From: Lachnoclostridium sp. An169
GTDB taxonomy: Bacteria > Bacillota > Clostridia > Lachnospirales > Lachnospiraceae
NCBI RefSeq assembly: GCF_002160525.1
Contig: NZ_NFKT01000001.1
Location: 62,001 to 126,000, forward strand
Length of the DNA: 64,000 bases
Reading direction: 5' to 3'
Numbering within the stretch: the stretch's first letter is position 1; every line of letters starts with the position of its first letter. Of the stretch, positions 8,249 to 16,422 are shown piece by piece. Under the pieces are notes generated by a model, which ran no database searches, was not told the DNA's origin, and saw only the letters and a program-made list of their open reading frames with translations. Made by a program: the position numbers and the translations under genes.

Positions 8249-9691
8249 ATGGGGGAAAAAAGAAAAAATGTATTGTTGATCTGTACGGATCACTGGCCAG
8301 GGTATCTGCTTGGATGTGCCGGTCATCCAGTGGTTATGACTCCGACATTGGATCAGTTGGCGGTAGACGGGATTCGTTTTGACAGATGCTACAGTACATG
8401 CCCGGTGTGTATACCAGCAAGGAGAAGTCTAATGACTGGAACATTTCCGGCTACTCATGGAGATCGGGTGTATTCTGAGAAAATGACAATGCCGGAGGTA
8501 AAAACTCTTGCCCAGGCATTTCGTGATGCGGGATATCAGGCGTACGCTGTAGGAAAACTGCATGTTTATCCTCAGCGAAACAGAATAGGCTTTGATGATG
8601 TGATTCTTGAGGAAGAAGGACGAACAGAATTCGGAGTAACAGATGATTATGAGATATGGCTTGGGGAAAACGGATGTGTAGGACAAGAGTTTGCTCATTC
8701 TATGGGGAATAACTGCTATTATACACGCCCATGGCATTTACCAGAAAGAATGCATCCTACAGCGTGGGCAACAAGGGAAATGATTCGGCAGATACGGAGA
8801 AAAGATCCTACTCGTCCGGCGTTTTATTATCTGTCATATTCGTTTCCTCATCCTCCGTTGGTACCCATTAAGGATTATTTGGAACTATATGATCTGGAGG
8901 AGATTGATGCTCCACAAATGGCAGATGACTGGGACGATAACCGTGTGATCTGGAAATTCCTGAAAGAAAAGTCAAAGTCATATTCAAAGAAAGAAATATA
9001 CCTTGCACGTCGGGCTTTTTACGCACAATGTACGTATATTGATCATCAGATTCGCAGTGTAATTGGAACACTCAAGGAAGAAGGACTGTTAAAGAATACA
9101 GTAATTGTTTTTTTCAGCGATCATGGAGATACATTATTCGACCATGGATTGGCGGGAAAACGAACCTTTTATGAAGGGGCTGCGAATGTTCCAATGATCT
9201 TTTCTGGAGAAGCTGTTGGAAAATACAGAGGAACTGTAGATAGTAGAGTGACGTGTCTTGAAGATGTAATGCCCACATTGCTAACCCTGTGTGGAATTTC
9301 GGTACCGGATACGGTAGAAGGAATGTCGATGTTTTCAGAAAAGAAAAGAAAACTTCTCTATGGTGAAATTGGTGAGGATATCAGGGCTACACGTATGGTG
9401 ACGGACGGTAAGAGGAAGCTGATATATTATCCGTGTGGAAATGTATTTCAGTTCTTCGACTTAGAAAAGGATCCAAAAGAACAGCATGATCTTCACGAAG
9501 TTTTTGAATGGAAGGATACGGAAAAAATGATGATAGAATATCTGATTGCGCATCTCCATGGAAAGGATTGCGAGTGGATGAAGGATGGGAAGCTTGTAGG
9601 ATTCCCGGAGCCGGAATATTATGCTTCTCCGGATTACACACTTTTTAATCAGAGGGGGATCCATTGGCCACCGCCGGGACAAGGACAGTGA
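8249..9691 (+). CDS. Arylsulfatase-type sulfatase, Cys class (S1 family)
   Basis: This is a predicted hydrolase of sulfate esters. The signature C-x-P-x-R appears as Cys54-Ile-Pro-Ala-Arg58 followed by SLMTG; Cys54 would be converted to formylglycine, which in anaerobes needs the radical-SAM enzyme anSME, not found in this window. Metal-binding residues are visible in the N-terminal CTDHWPG and in the FFSDHGD segment near residue 290, with KRTFYEGAANVP after it. There is no signal peptide, so it should act in the cytoplasm on imported substrate. The start lies one base after the beta-glucuronidase stop, so the two are tightly co-expressed. The substrate is unknown; the context suggests a sulfated glucuronide or a glycosaminoglycan-derived oligosaccharide. 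Confidence 0.93.
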   Translation: MGEKRKNVLLICTDHWPGYLLGCAGHPVVMTPTLDQLAVDGIRFDRCYSTCPVCIPARRSLMTGTFPATHGDRVYSEKMTMPEVKTLAQAFRDAGYQAYAVGKLHVYPQRNRIGFDDVILEEEGRTEFGVTDDYEIWLGENGCVGQEFAHSMGNNCYYTRPWHLPERMHPTAWATREMIRQIRRKDPTRPAFYYLSYSFPHPPLVPIKDYLELYDLEEIDAPQMADDWDDNRVIWKFLKEKSKSYSKKEIYLARRAFYAQCTYIDHQIRSVIGTLKEEGLLKNTVIVFFSDHGDTLFDHGLAGKRTFYEGAANVPMIFSGEAVGKYRGTVDSRVTCLEDVMPTLLTLCGISVPDTVEGMSMFSEKKRKLLYGEIGEDIRATRMVTDGKRKLIYYPCGNVFQFFDLEKDPKEQHDLHEVFEWKDTEKMMIEYLIAHLHGKDCEWMKDGKLVGFPEPEYYASPDYTLFNQRGIHWPPPGQGQ

Positions 9692-9695
9692 GAGG

Positions 9696-10488
9696 ATGAA
9701 AAAAGTACTGTTTTTATTTAGGGTAGTAGGATTTAGTCTTATATTTTGCTTTATTATTACAGGCTGTGAAGTTGAGAAAGAAGATCCGGATATGAAACAG
9801 TCAGAAAATATACAAGCAGAGCTGTCCCAGAAGGATGAATATTACGAAAGGAAGTACTGAATATGTGACGTTTGTTAATAATATTGTTAATGTAAAAGAC
9901 GGAGTAAGCAATTTGAAATTCTCTAAATCAAACAAGGGAATTGCAGCTTCCTCTATAATACAGAATAATCTGTTTACCAGTCAGGAGAATTTTGGACTTT
10001 ATGAAAACGGGTGGAAGGATAACTATTACGGGAATGCGGATCTGGTAAATCCCGAATCTTATACAGAACACGGGGAGGGCTTCGCAAACGGGGAAAGAAC
10101 CCTGGCATCTGTGGAAAAATTGAAACAAGATCCGCTGTCTGTGCTTAGAGAGCATGTTTCAAATTATATACCTCAAAATTCAGAATTGATAGTGGAAAAG
10201 GGGATTGATGTGAATCAGTTGGGGTTCACTATGGAATTGACAGAGGATATGATGGGAACTCCACTGAAAAACGCAGATGCGCCTACCTTAGGAGCTCTTG
10301 AAGTGATGGTGAAGGAAGAGGCGGAGAAGCCAGAAGAGCCTGAAAAATCGAGATGACACTAACAACAATCAAAATTCACTAAAGCTAAACATACAATCTG
10401 TTCCTGAAAAAGGTGACAGGAAAAGGCAATATCTTTGATTGGAGTATTGATTTTATCAGCCGTTGTGATGGGCTTCTGGATTCGCTAA
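9696..10488 (+). pseudogene. Decayed surface protein: signal, beta-helix end, linker and wall anchor in different frames
   Basis: Four pieces of what may be one ancient surface protein lie in order but in changing frames. Piece 1 (9696-9860) is a lipoprotein-like leader with the lipobox IITGC. Piece 2 (9853-10356) is about 165 residues resembling the last coils of a right-handed beta-helix protein, with SIIQNNLF and the ending DAPTLGALEV that is common in pectate-lyase-like and glycosaminoglycan-lyase-like proteins, then a Glu/Pro linker. Piece 3 (about 10345-10430, next frame) is an Asn/Gln-rich linker with VPEKGD, similar to VPxTGD sorting motifs. Piece 4 (about 10431-10488, third frame) is a hydrophobic anchor, LIGVLILSAVVMGFWIR. 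I infer a large internal deletion plus frameshifts. Alternatively, piece 1 belongs to a different lipoprotein gene. Its position after the GUS-sulfatase pair suggests it once degraded or bound an extracellular polysaccharide. Confidence 0.7.
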
Positions 10489-10538
10489 TAATTGAGTGAA
10501 TAAAAACGTTTGAAAGTAATGAGCTAATAGATCAGCAA

Positions 10539-10589
10539 GCTGTCGTATCAAAAGATTAGAAAATCATCTGGATGCGACAGCATCTTTTT
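10539..10589 (+). terminator. Probable intrinsic terminator closing the glucuronide locus
   Basis: GCTGTCGTATC (10539-10549) pairs with GATGCGACAGC (10571-10581) through 11 bp including one G-U pair. It is followed by ATCTTTTT. The loop is long (21 bases). Confidence 0.6.
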
Positions 10590-10750
10590 GATATTTACAA
10601 TATAAAATCAAGTGCTTTGTTTGAATGAAAATTAACAACTGCCTTCTTTTTTGTCAGAAATTAGTAATGGAGTTTACTTATCTTATAGTTGGTTAACCGT
10701 AAGTGAGTACAGGAGAAAATTACGCAAGGATATCCTATAGAAACTTTCTC

Positions 10751-10782
10751 TTGTGAGATTCCACATTTGGTGCTATTATAAT
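10751..10782 (+). promoter_or_regulatory. Promoter of the folate operon
   Basis: TTGTGA (10751-10756) and TATTAT (10774-10779) are spaced 17 bases apart; an overlapping perfect TATAAT lies at 10777-10782. The stretch from 10590 to 10750 shows no gene. Confidence 0.55.
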
Positions 10783-10789
10783 AGACGTT

Positions 10790-10861
10790 CTGTCCGCAGG
10801 AGAGAAGCCGCGCCGTGAATCGGCGGCTGGACGCCTCGTTGACGCGGGGCAGTACGGACAG
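10790..10861 (+). ncRNA. Candidate structured 5' leader of the folate operon
   Basis: CTGTCCG (10790-10796) and CGGACAG (10855-10861) can close a three-way junction. Inside are two hairpins: GCCGCGCCG with CGGCGGC (10807-10827, loop TGAAT, one bulge) and GCCTCG with CGGGGC (10833-10850, one G-U pair). It lies between the promoter and folC. I compared it from memory with the THF riboswitch and could not match the conserved core, so no known class is assigned. Confidence 0.4.
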
Positions 10862-10881
10862 GGAAAGGAAACAAAAGAAAC

Positions 10882-12213
10882 GTGACCTATAAAGAAGCAA
10901 GGGTATATTTGGACGAAATGTCGAAATACGGAAGTGTACTTGGCTTGGATACGATTCGGGGTCTGTTGCGGGAACTTGGAGATCCACAGAAGGATCTGAA
11001 GTTCATTCATATCGCAGGAACAAACGGAAAGGGATCTGTGCTCGCATACATTTCCACAATATTAAGCAGGGCAGGATACCGGACCGGGCGGTATGTCTCC
11101 CCCACAGTCGTTTCCTATCTGGAGCGGATCCAGATTGACGGTGCCTGGATACCGGAAGAGAGATTCGCGGAACTGACAGAGAAAGTAAGAGATGCTATTG
11201 CCCGGATGGAAGCTGCGGGGGAGATGCTCCCCACGGTTTTCGAGACAGAGACGGCAATAGCTTTTTTATATTTTAAGGAGAGCGGCTGCGACTTTGTTGT
11301 ACTGGAAGCAGGGCTCGGCGGGGCGATGGACGCCACGAATATCGTGGAGCAGACGGTCTGCGCCGTATTTGCCAGTATCAGCATGGACCATGTGGGCGTA
11401 ATCGGAAATACGTTGGAAGAGATTGCAGAGAACAAGGCGGGGATCATCAAGCCGGGATGTGCAGTGGTGTCGGCCGGTCAGAAGCCGGAAGTAAGAGACA
11501 TACTGAAAAGGCGTGCGGCAGAGCTTGGCTGTTCTTTTGCAGAGGCAGACCCGGAACAGATCCGTCTGTTGGAAGAAGATTATCACGGCAGCAGGTTCTC
11601 CTACCGGGATTTCGCAGACCTGTATACTCCCCTGGCCGGGCGGAATCAGACCGGCAACGCAGCGGCGGCGCTGGAGGCGGTGGCCGCGTTGAGAGAGAGG
11701 GGATACCGGATCGGTGACGGCGCGGTAAGGCAGGGATTTGCCGGCACATACTGGCCCGGGCGTTTTGAGTGCATTTCGGAACATCCGGTTTTCCTCCTTG
11801 ACGGGGCGCACAACGAGGACGCGGCGCTGCGGCTGAGGGAAAATGTGGAGCAGTTTTTCCCGGAGCGGAAGCTCATTTTCATCATGGGCGTGTTCCAGGA
11901 CAAGGATTACAGAAAAATCGCAGAGATCATGTGCCCCCTGGCCTCATCCGTCCATACGGTGGATCTGCCGGACAAAAAGCGGACGCTTCCGGCGGAAGTG
12001 CTTGCCCGGACTGCAGCAGATTTCTGTGAAAATGTGACGGCGGAGCCGGGGATTGACAAAGCGGTGGAATCGGCTCTCCGGGAAGCGGGAGAGGACGGAG
12101 TGATTCTGGCTTTCGGCTCGCTGTCTTATCTGGAACGGGTACGCCGTTTCGCATACAACCATATTAACCCGCCTGCCAGGCGCGAGGGAGGAGAAAAAGA
12201 TGATCGATCATGA
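10882..12213 (+). CDS. folC: Bifunctional folylpolyglutamate/dihydrofolate synthase
   Basis: This enzyme adds glutamate to dihydropteroate or to folates, using ATP. The Mur-ligase-type P-loop is [14 protein letters not shown] near residues 43-56, preceded by the N-terminal [15 protein letters not shown] typical of FolC. The central [13 protein letters not shown] and [13 protein letters not shown] motifs and the C-terminal [11 protein letters not shown] are also present. The start is a GTG at 10882 behind GGAAAGGAAA; the first ATG, at residue 13, would cut into the conserved N-terminus. At 443 residues it is full length. Its 3' end overlaps folE by 14 bases, and the gene heads a five-gene folate operon. 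Confidence 0.95.
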   Translation: MTYKEARVYLDEMSKYGSVLGLDTIRGLLRELGDPQKDLKFIHIAGTNGKGSVLAYISTILSRAGYRTGRYVSPTVVSYLERIQIDGAWIPEERFAELTEKVRDAIARMEAAGEMLPTVFETETAIAFLYFKESGCDFVVLEAGLGGAMDATNIVEQTVCAVFASISMDHVGVIGNTLEEIAENKAGIIKPGCAVVSAGQKPEVRDILKRRAAELGCSFAEADPEQIRLLEEDYHGSRFSYRDFADLYTPLAGRNQTGNAAAALEAVAALRERGYRIGDGAVRQGFAGTYWPGRFECISEHPVFLLDGAHNEDAALRLRENVEQFFPERKLIFIMGVFQDKDYRKIAEIMCPLASSVHTVDLPDKKRTLPAEVLARTAADFCENVTAEPGIDKAVESALREAGEDGVILAFGSLSYLERVRRFAYNHINPPARREGGEKDDRS

Positions 12214-12757
12214 GAAGATAGAACAGGCGGTGCGTCTGCTTCTGGAAGGAATCGGGGAAGATGTTTCCCGGGAGGGGCTAAAAGACACTCCGGAGCGAAT
12301 CGCCCGGATGTATGAGGAGATATACGGCGGGATGGAAGAGGATGCGGGAACTCATCTGGCAAAGACATTTTCTGTGGACAGCAGCGAGATGGTGATTGAG
12401 CGGGATATCACGTTCTATTCCACCTGTGAACACCACCTCCTTCCCTTCTACGGGAAAGCCCACATCGCCTATATTCCGGATGGAAAAGTCGTGGGACTGA
12501 GCAAACTGGCGCGGACCGTGGAGGTATTTGCCAGACGGCTGCAGCTTCAGGAGCAGCTTACCGGGCAGATTGCCGACGCGCTGATGGAGCATATGCAGCC
12601 AAAAGGCGCCCTGGTCATGATCGAGGCAGAGCATATGTGCATGACTATGCGGGGAATCAAAAAGCCCGGGAGCCAGACCGTGACGTTGGCGAGAAGAGGC
12701 GTGTTTGAGGAGGATCCGGCTTTGGAGGAGCGCTTTTTCCGGATGCTGGGACGATGA
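12200..12757 (+). CDS. folE: GTP cyclohydrolase I
   Basis: This enzyme converts GTP to 7,8-dihydroneopterin triphosphate, the first step of folate synthesis. At 185 residues it has the usual length for type IA enzymes. The zinc and active-site motif [20 protein letters not shown] is intact, followed by [19 protein letters not shown] and, near the end, the second metal Cys in [11 protein letters not shown]. It begins inside the 3' end of folC, and its stop (ATGA) overlaps the start of the HD-domain gene, so translation of the operon is coupled. Confidence 0.96.
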   Translation: MIDHEKIEQAVRLLLEGIGEDVSREGLKDTPERIARMYEEIYGGMEEDAGTHLAKTFSVDSSEMVIERDITFYSTCEHHLLPFYGKAHIAYIPDGKVVGLSKLARTVEVFARRLQLQEQLTGQIADALMEHMQPKGALVMIEAEHMCMTMRGIKKPGSQTVTLARRGVFEEDPALEERFFRMLGR

Positions 12758-13317
12758 CGGAGCGGATAGCGGAGGAGATGAAAGGACAGATGACAGAGCG
12801 GATAACGGGGCAGAAGCCAGGGCAGATGAAGCGGGTAAACGCGCTCCGGGCCCACCCTCTTTATCAGAAATATTACCGGGAACTGGAAGAACTGGAGAAA
12901 GACCGGATTTTCTGCAGACACCAGATGCCCCATCTGCTCGATGTGGCGCGGATCGCCTGGATACTGAATCTGGAGAGGGGGCTCGGCTTTGACCGGGAAG
13001 TAGTCTACGCCGCGGCGGTGCTCCACGATATCGGGAAAGCGCTCCAGTACACGGAGAAGATCCCCCATGAGAAAGCAGGAGAGGAGATCGCTGCACAGAT
13101 TCTCGGAGACCTCCCGGAAGAACTGGCATTTTCAGAGGAGGAAAAGCAGATGATCCTCCGGGCGATCGCGGGACACCGCAGATGGCGGGAGGACATGGAG
13201 CTCCTGGAAAGCCTGCTCTATGAGAGTGACAAGCGCTCAAGGCAGTGCTTTGCCTGTCCGGCAGAGAGCGAATGTGACTGGAGCCCGGAGAAGAAGAATC
13301 TGGAGATAGATATTTAG
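12754..13317 (+). CDS. HD-domain phosphohydrolase in the folate operon
   Basis: This is an HD-superfamily metal-dependent hydrolase of 187 residues. Likely metal ligands are His60 ([14 protein letters not shown]), His91-Asp92 (VLHDIGK) and perhaps His105 (IPHEKAGEE), with a further His in IAGHRRW. The C-terminus adds a compact Cys cluster, [10 protein letters not shown]. The ATG at 12754 overlaps the folE stop, but Met25 (12826) is a credible alternative because residues 1-24 contain a repeated MTERI unit and lie outside the conserved part. It sits between folE and folP, where the pathway needs an enzyme to dephosphorylate dihydroneopterin triphosphate. That role is inference; HD proteins also act on other nucleotides and on cyclic dinucleotides. 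Confidence 0.88.
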   Translation: MTERIAEEMKGQMTERITGQKPGQMKRVNALRAHPLYQKYYRELEELEKDRIFCRHQMPHLLDVARIAWILNLERGLGFDREVVYAAAVLHDIGKALQYTEKIPHEKAGEEIAAQILGDLPEELAFSEEEKQMILRAIAGHRRWREDMELLESLLYESDKRSRQCFACPAESECDWSPEKKNLEIDI

Positions 13318-13360
13318 AATCAGAACAGAATGTGAATCAGAACAGAATGTGAATCAGACA
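13317..13360 (+). repeat. 17-bp tandem repeat before folP
   Basis: GAATCAGAACAGAATGT occurs twice in perfect tandem (13317-13333, 13334-13350), followed by a partial third copy (GAATCAGACA). It fills the only real gap inside the folate operon, just upstream of the folP ribosome site. Confidence 0.9.
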
Positions 13361-13370
13361 GGAGAATGGC

Positions 13371-14186
13371 ATGATTATCGGAGGCAGAAATTTTGACACA
13401 GAACATAACACATACATTATGGGAATTCTCAATGTAACTCCCGACTCTTTTTCCGACGGGGGACATTACAACCGTCTGGACCGGGCGCTGGCCCATGCAG
13501 AGCAGATGGCCAGAGAGGGCGCGGACCTGATCGACGTGGGCGGCGAGTCTACAAGACCCGGACATGTCCGGATTTCCGATGAGGAGGAGATTGATCGCAT
13601 CGTGCCGGTGGTGGAGGCGCTGAAACGGGAGTTTGACCTGCCGGTTTCCATCGACACGTACAAAAGCCGGGTGGCGGAGGCTGCCATCCGTGCAGGCGCG
13701 GATCTGGTCAACGACATCTGGGGGTTGAAGTACGACAAAGAGATGGGGGCGCTCATCGCACGGAGCGGCACGGCGTGCTGTCTGATGCACAACCGGAAGG
13801 ATGACCGGTACGTGGATTTTCTTGCAGATTTCCTGGAAGATATGCGTGAGACGGTGAGGATTGCCCGGAAAGCAGGAATCCCGGATGACAGGATTATCCT
13901 GGATCCGGGAGTTGGATTTGCCAAGAGTTACGAGCAGAACCTGGAGATTATCAGCCGTCTGGAGATAATGGGAGAACTGGGATATCCGGTTCTTCTGGGA
14001 ACGTCGCGGAAATCCGTAATCGGACTGACCCTGGACCTGCCGGCGGACCAGAGAGAAGAGGGGACGGTTGTCACCACCGTGTACGGCGTGCAGAAGGGCT
14101 GCGCCTTTGTGCGGGTTCACGACGTGGAGAAGAACAGGAGAGCCATACAGATGACCCGTGCCCTGATGAGAAGACATGCGGTATAA
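13371..14186 (+). CDS. folP: Dihydropteroate synthase
   Basis: This enzyme joins 6-hydroxymethyl-dihydropterin pyrophosphate to p-aminobenzoate and is the sulfonamide target. At 271 residues it is full length. Motifs include IMGILNVTPDSFSDGG (pyrophosphate and pterin loop 1), DVGGESTRPG (loop 2), VNDIWG, DPGVGFAKS and LLGTSRKSVIG. The start follows AGGAGAATGGC. Its end overlaps an in-frame upstream ATG of the folB-folK fusion by 11 bases. Confidence 0.96.
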   Translation: MIIGGRNFDTEHNTYIMGILNVTPDSFSDGGHYNRLDRALAHAEQMAREGADLIDVGGESTRPGHVRISDEEEIDRIVPVVEALKREFDLPVSIDTYKSRVAEAAIRAGADLVNDIWGLKYDKEMGALIARSGTACCLMHNRKDDRYVDFLADFLEDMRETVRIARKAGIPDDRIILDPGVGFAKSYEQNLEIISRLEIMGELGYPVLLGTSRKSVIGLTLDLPADQREEGTVVTTVYGVQKGCAFVRVHDVEKNRRAIQMTRALMRRHAV

Positions 14187-14202
14187 GGAAAGGCGGAAGA
14201 AG

Positions 14203-15048
14203 ATGACATTTGAATCAATGAAACCGGATGAGATCCGGATTGAAGATCTGGAAGTATTTGCGAACCACGGGGTGTTCCCGGAGGAGAATACCCTGGGACA
14301 GAAGTTCCTTGTCTCTGCGGTGCTCTATACAGACACGAGAAATGCGGGAAAGACGGACGACCTGACCGCCTCCATCCACTACGGGGAGGCAAGCGTGTTT
14401 ATGGAAAATTTCCTGCGCACCCATACATTCCGGCTGCTGGAACGGGCGGCGGAAGCGCTTGCAGAGGAGATGCTTCTGGGAATTCCCCTGCTTGAGAAGG
14501 TTTCTCTGGAGATCAAAAAGCCGTGGGCGCCCATCGGCCTGCCCCTGAAGACGGTGAGCGTGAAGATTGAGAGAGAATGGCACACCGCATATATTGCCCT
14601 GGGTTCCAACATGGGGGACCGGGAGAGGTATCTCTCGGACGCCGTGGACGCCCTGGGAGAGATCAGAGGGTGCAGGGTGGAGAAGGTTTCATCTTTTATT
14701 GAGACGCCTCCTTACGGGGTGACGGACCAGGCGGATTTTCTGAACGGCTGCCTGGAGCTTCGGACTCTTCTGTATCCCCGGGAGCTTCTCGATGAGCTCC
14801 ACCGGATTGAAGCGCAGGCGGGAAGAGAGCGGATTGTCCACTGGGGTCCCCGGACTCTGGATCTGGATATTATCTTTTATGATGACCTGGTAATCCAGGA
14901 GGAAGACTTCTGCGTACCCCATGTGGAGATGCAGAAGCGGGAGTTCGTGCTCGCGCCTCTCTCTGAGATTGCGCCTTATAAGCGCCATCCGGTATACGGG
15001 AAGACAGTAAAAGAACTGCTGGCGGATCTTACGCGCAGCAGTTCCTGA
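14203..15048 (+). CDS. folBK: Fused dihydroneopterin aldolase and hydroxymethyl-dihydropterin pyrophosphokinase
   Basis: This is a two-domain folate enzyme. The N-terminal part (about residues 1-118) is FolB: IRIEDLEVFANHGVFPEE, then LPLKTVSVKIER. The C-terminal part (about 120-281) is FolK: YIALGSNMGDRERYL, then SSFIETPPYGVTDQADFLNG and the metal and ATP segment WGPRTLDLDIIFYDD, ending with PHVEMQKREFVLAPLSEIAP. It converts dihydroneopterin to the pyrophosphorylated pterin used by FolP. I prefer the ATG at 14203, which has AAGGAAAGGCGG upstream; an in-frame ATG at 14176 would add nine residues and overlap folP. Such fusions are known in Firmicutes. The gene ends only 12 bases before the convergent aroA stop. 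Confidence 0.95.
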   Translation: MTFESMKPDEIRIEDLEVFANHGVFPEENTLGQKFLVSAVLYTDTRNAGKTDDLTASIHYGEASVFMENFLRTHTFRLLERAAEALAEEMLLGIPLLEKVSLEIKKPWAPIGLPLKTVSVKIEREWHTAYIALGSNMGDRERYLSDAVDALGEIRGCRVEKVSSFIETPPYGVTDQADFLNGCLELRTLLYPRELLDELHRIEAQAGRERIVHWGPRTLDLDIIFYDDLVIQEEDFCVPHVEMQKREFVLAPLSEIAPYKRHPVYGKTVKELLADLTRSSS

Positions 15049-15060
15049 GAAGCAGGGCGG

Positions 15061-16350
15061 TTAAAGCAGTTCTTCAAATGTGTCGTAGAAAGTGGGGTAA
15101 GACACATCCACACAGTGGCTGTCCAGAATCTTTGTGTTGCCCTCCGCAACCAGGGCGGCGATGCTGAATGCCATGGCGATCCGGTGGTCCAGCAGGGTGT
15201 GGATGGACGCCCCTTTTAATTTTCCTCCGGTGATGATCATGCCGTCGGAAGTGGGCTCTGCCTTGCAGCCCATGGCTTTCAGGTTATCGGTCACAGTCTC
15301 GATCCGGTCCGTCTCCTTGACCTTGAGCTCGGCAGCGTCGCGGATGACCGTCTGTCCCTCCGCCACTGCCGCCATGACGGCGATGACCGGAATCTCGTCG
15401 ATGAGGGTGGGAATGATGTCGCCCTCGATGGTGGTGCCGTGGAGCCGGCTTGTCCGCACGAGAATGTCGGCGATCTTTTCCCCGCCTTCCGTTCTTTGAT
15501 TCAGAAGGGTGATGTCTCCGCCCATATCTTCACAGACTCTTAAGATTCCCGCACGGGTCGGATTAATCCCCACATTTTCAATGAGAATCTCCGAATCCGG
15601 GACGATCAGCCCGGCTGCGATAAAGTAAGCCGCAGAGGAGATGTCACCGGGAACGGTGATCTTCTGGCCGTACAGCTCCTTTCCGGGACGGATGGAGGCT
15701 GTTGCCTTTGTACTGTTCAGATCGTGGGTGGTGCGGATGTCCGCCCCGAATTCCCGGAGCATCAGTTCGGTGTGGTTCCGGGAGAGGCTTGGTTCCGTCA
15801 CGGAAGTCTCCCCTTCTGCATAGAGTCCCGCCAGCAGGATGCAGGATTTGACCTGGGCGCTGGCCACCGGGGAATCGTAGTGGATGCCGTGCAGTTTCCC
15901 CGGGGTAATGTACAGCGGGGCGCAGCCGTTTCTCAGAATGCTGGAAATGTTGGCGCCCATCTGGGTCAGGGGTGTCATGATCCGCTTCATGGGCCGGGAG
16001 TTGAGAGATTCATCCCCGGACAGTTTGGAGTCAAAAGGCTGCCCGGCAAGGATACCGGAGAGCAGGCGGGTAGTTGTGCCGCTGTTCCCCACGTCCAGAA
16101 TGTCTGTGGGGGCATTCAGACCGTGAAGTCCTTTCCCGTGGATGGTGACGGTGTTCCCTTCCTCCTCGATGTCGATGCCCAGCGTCCGGAAGCACCGGAT
16201 GGTGGCGAGGCAGTCAGCCCCGTTCAGAAAATTGTCCGCTACCGTGGTGCCGCTGGCGATGGAGCCGAACATGACACAGCGGTGGGAGATGGATTTATCT
16301 CCGGGGATGCGGACCTTTCCTTTTAATCCTGTTATACTGCATAATTCCAT
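15061..16350 (-). CDS. aroA: 3-phosphoshikimate 1-carboxyvinyltransferase (EPSP synthase)
   Basis: This is the sixth enzyme of the shikimate pathway; it joins shikimate 3-phosphate and phosphoenolpyruvate. At 429 residues it has the normal length. Visible motifs are IPGDKSISHRCVMFGS (active-site Lys and Arg), LDVGNSGTTTRLLSGILAGQ (PEP-binding), the SRNHTELML loop, DEIPVIAVMAA and LKVKETDRIE. It lies 72 bases downstream of tyrA on the same strand and is probably co-transcribed with it. No clear terminator lies between it and the convergent folate operon. Confidence 0.96.
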   Translation of the reverse strand: MELCSITGLKGKVRIPGDKSISHRCVMFGSIASGTTVADNFLNGADCLATIRCFRTLGIDIEEEGNTVTIHGKGLHGLNAPTDILDVGNSGTTTRLLSGILAGQPFDSKLSGDESLNSRPMKRIMTPLTQMGANISSILRNGCAPLYITPGKLHGIHYDSPVASAQVKSCILLAGLYAEGETSVTEPSLSRNHTELMLREFGADIRTTHDLNSTKATASIRPGKELYGQKITVPGDISSAAYFIAAGLIVPDSEILIENVGINPTRAGILRVCEDMGGDITLLNQRTEGGEKIADILVRTSRLHGTTIEGDIIPTLIDEIPVIAVMAAVAEGQTVIRDAAELKVKETDRIETVTDNLKAMGCKAEPTSDGMIITGGKLKGASIHTLLDHRIAMAFSIAALVAEGNTKILDSHCVDVSYPTFYDTFEELL

Positions 16351-16422
16351 GGCAAGTGATCCTTTCTCGTGTAAAATATGATGACTACTCTTTTATTTCT
16401 GTTTCTTCCGGAGACGCCTGCG

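Noticed and set aside
10790-10861. THF (tetrahydrofolate) riboswitch
   Set aside because: The position fits, but the conserved core and the pairing of the 5' GGAGAG segment with a 3' CUCC-type segment are not seen. It is kept only as an unclassified structured leader.
12278-13240. Open frame of 320 codons on the reverse strand
   Set aside because: It is antisense to folE and the HD gene and is Ser/Pro/Arg-rich, as expected for a shadow in GC-rich DNA.
13317-13360. CRISPR-like repeat before folP
   Set aside because: The 17-bp copies are adjacent without spacers, so this is a simple tandem duplication.
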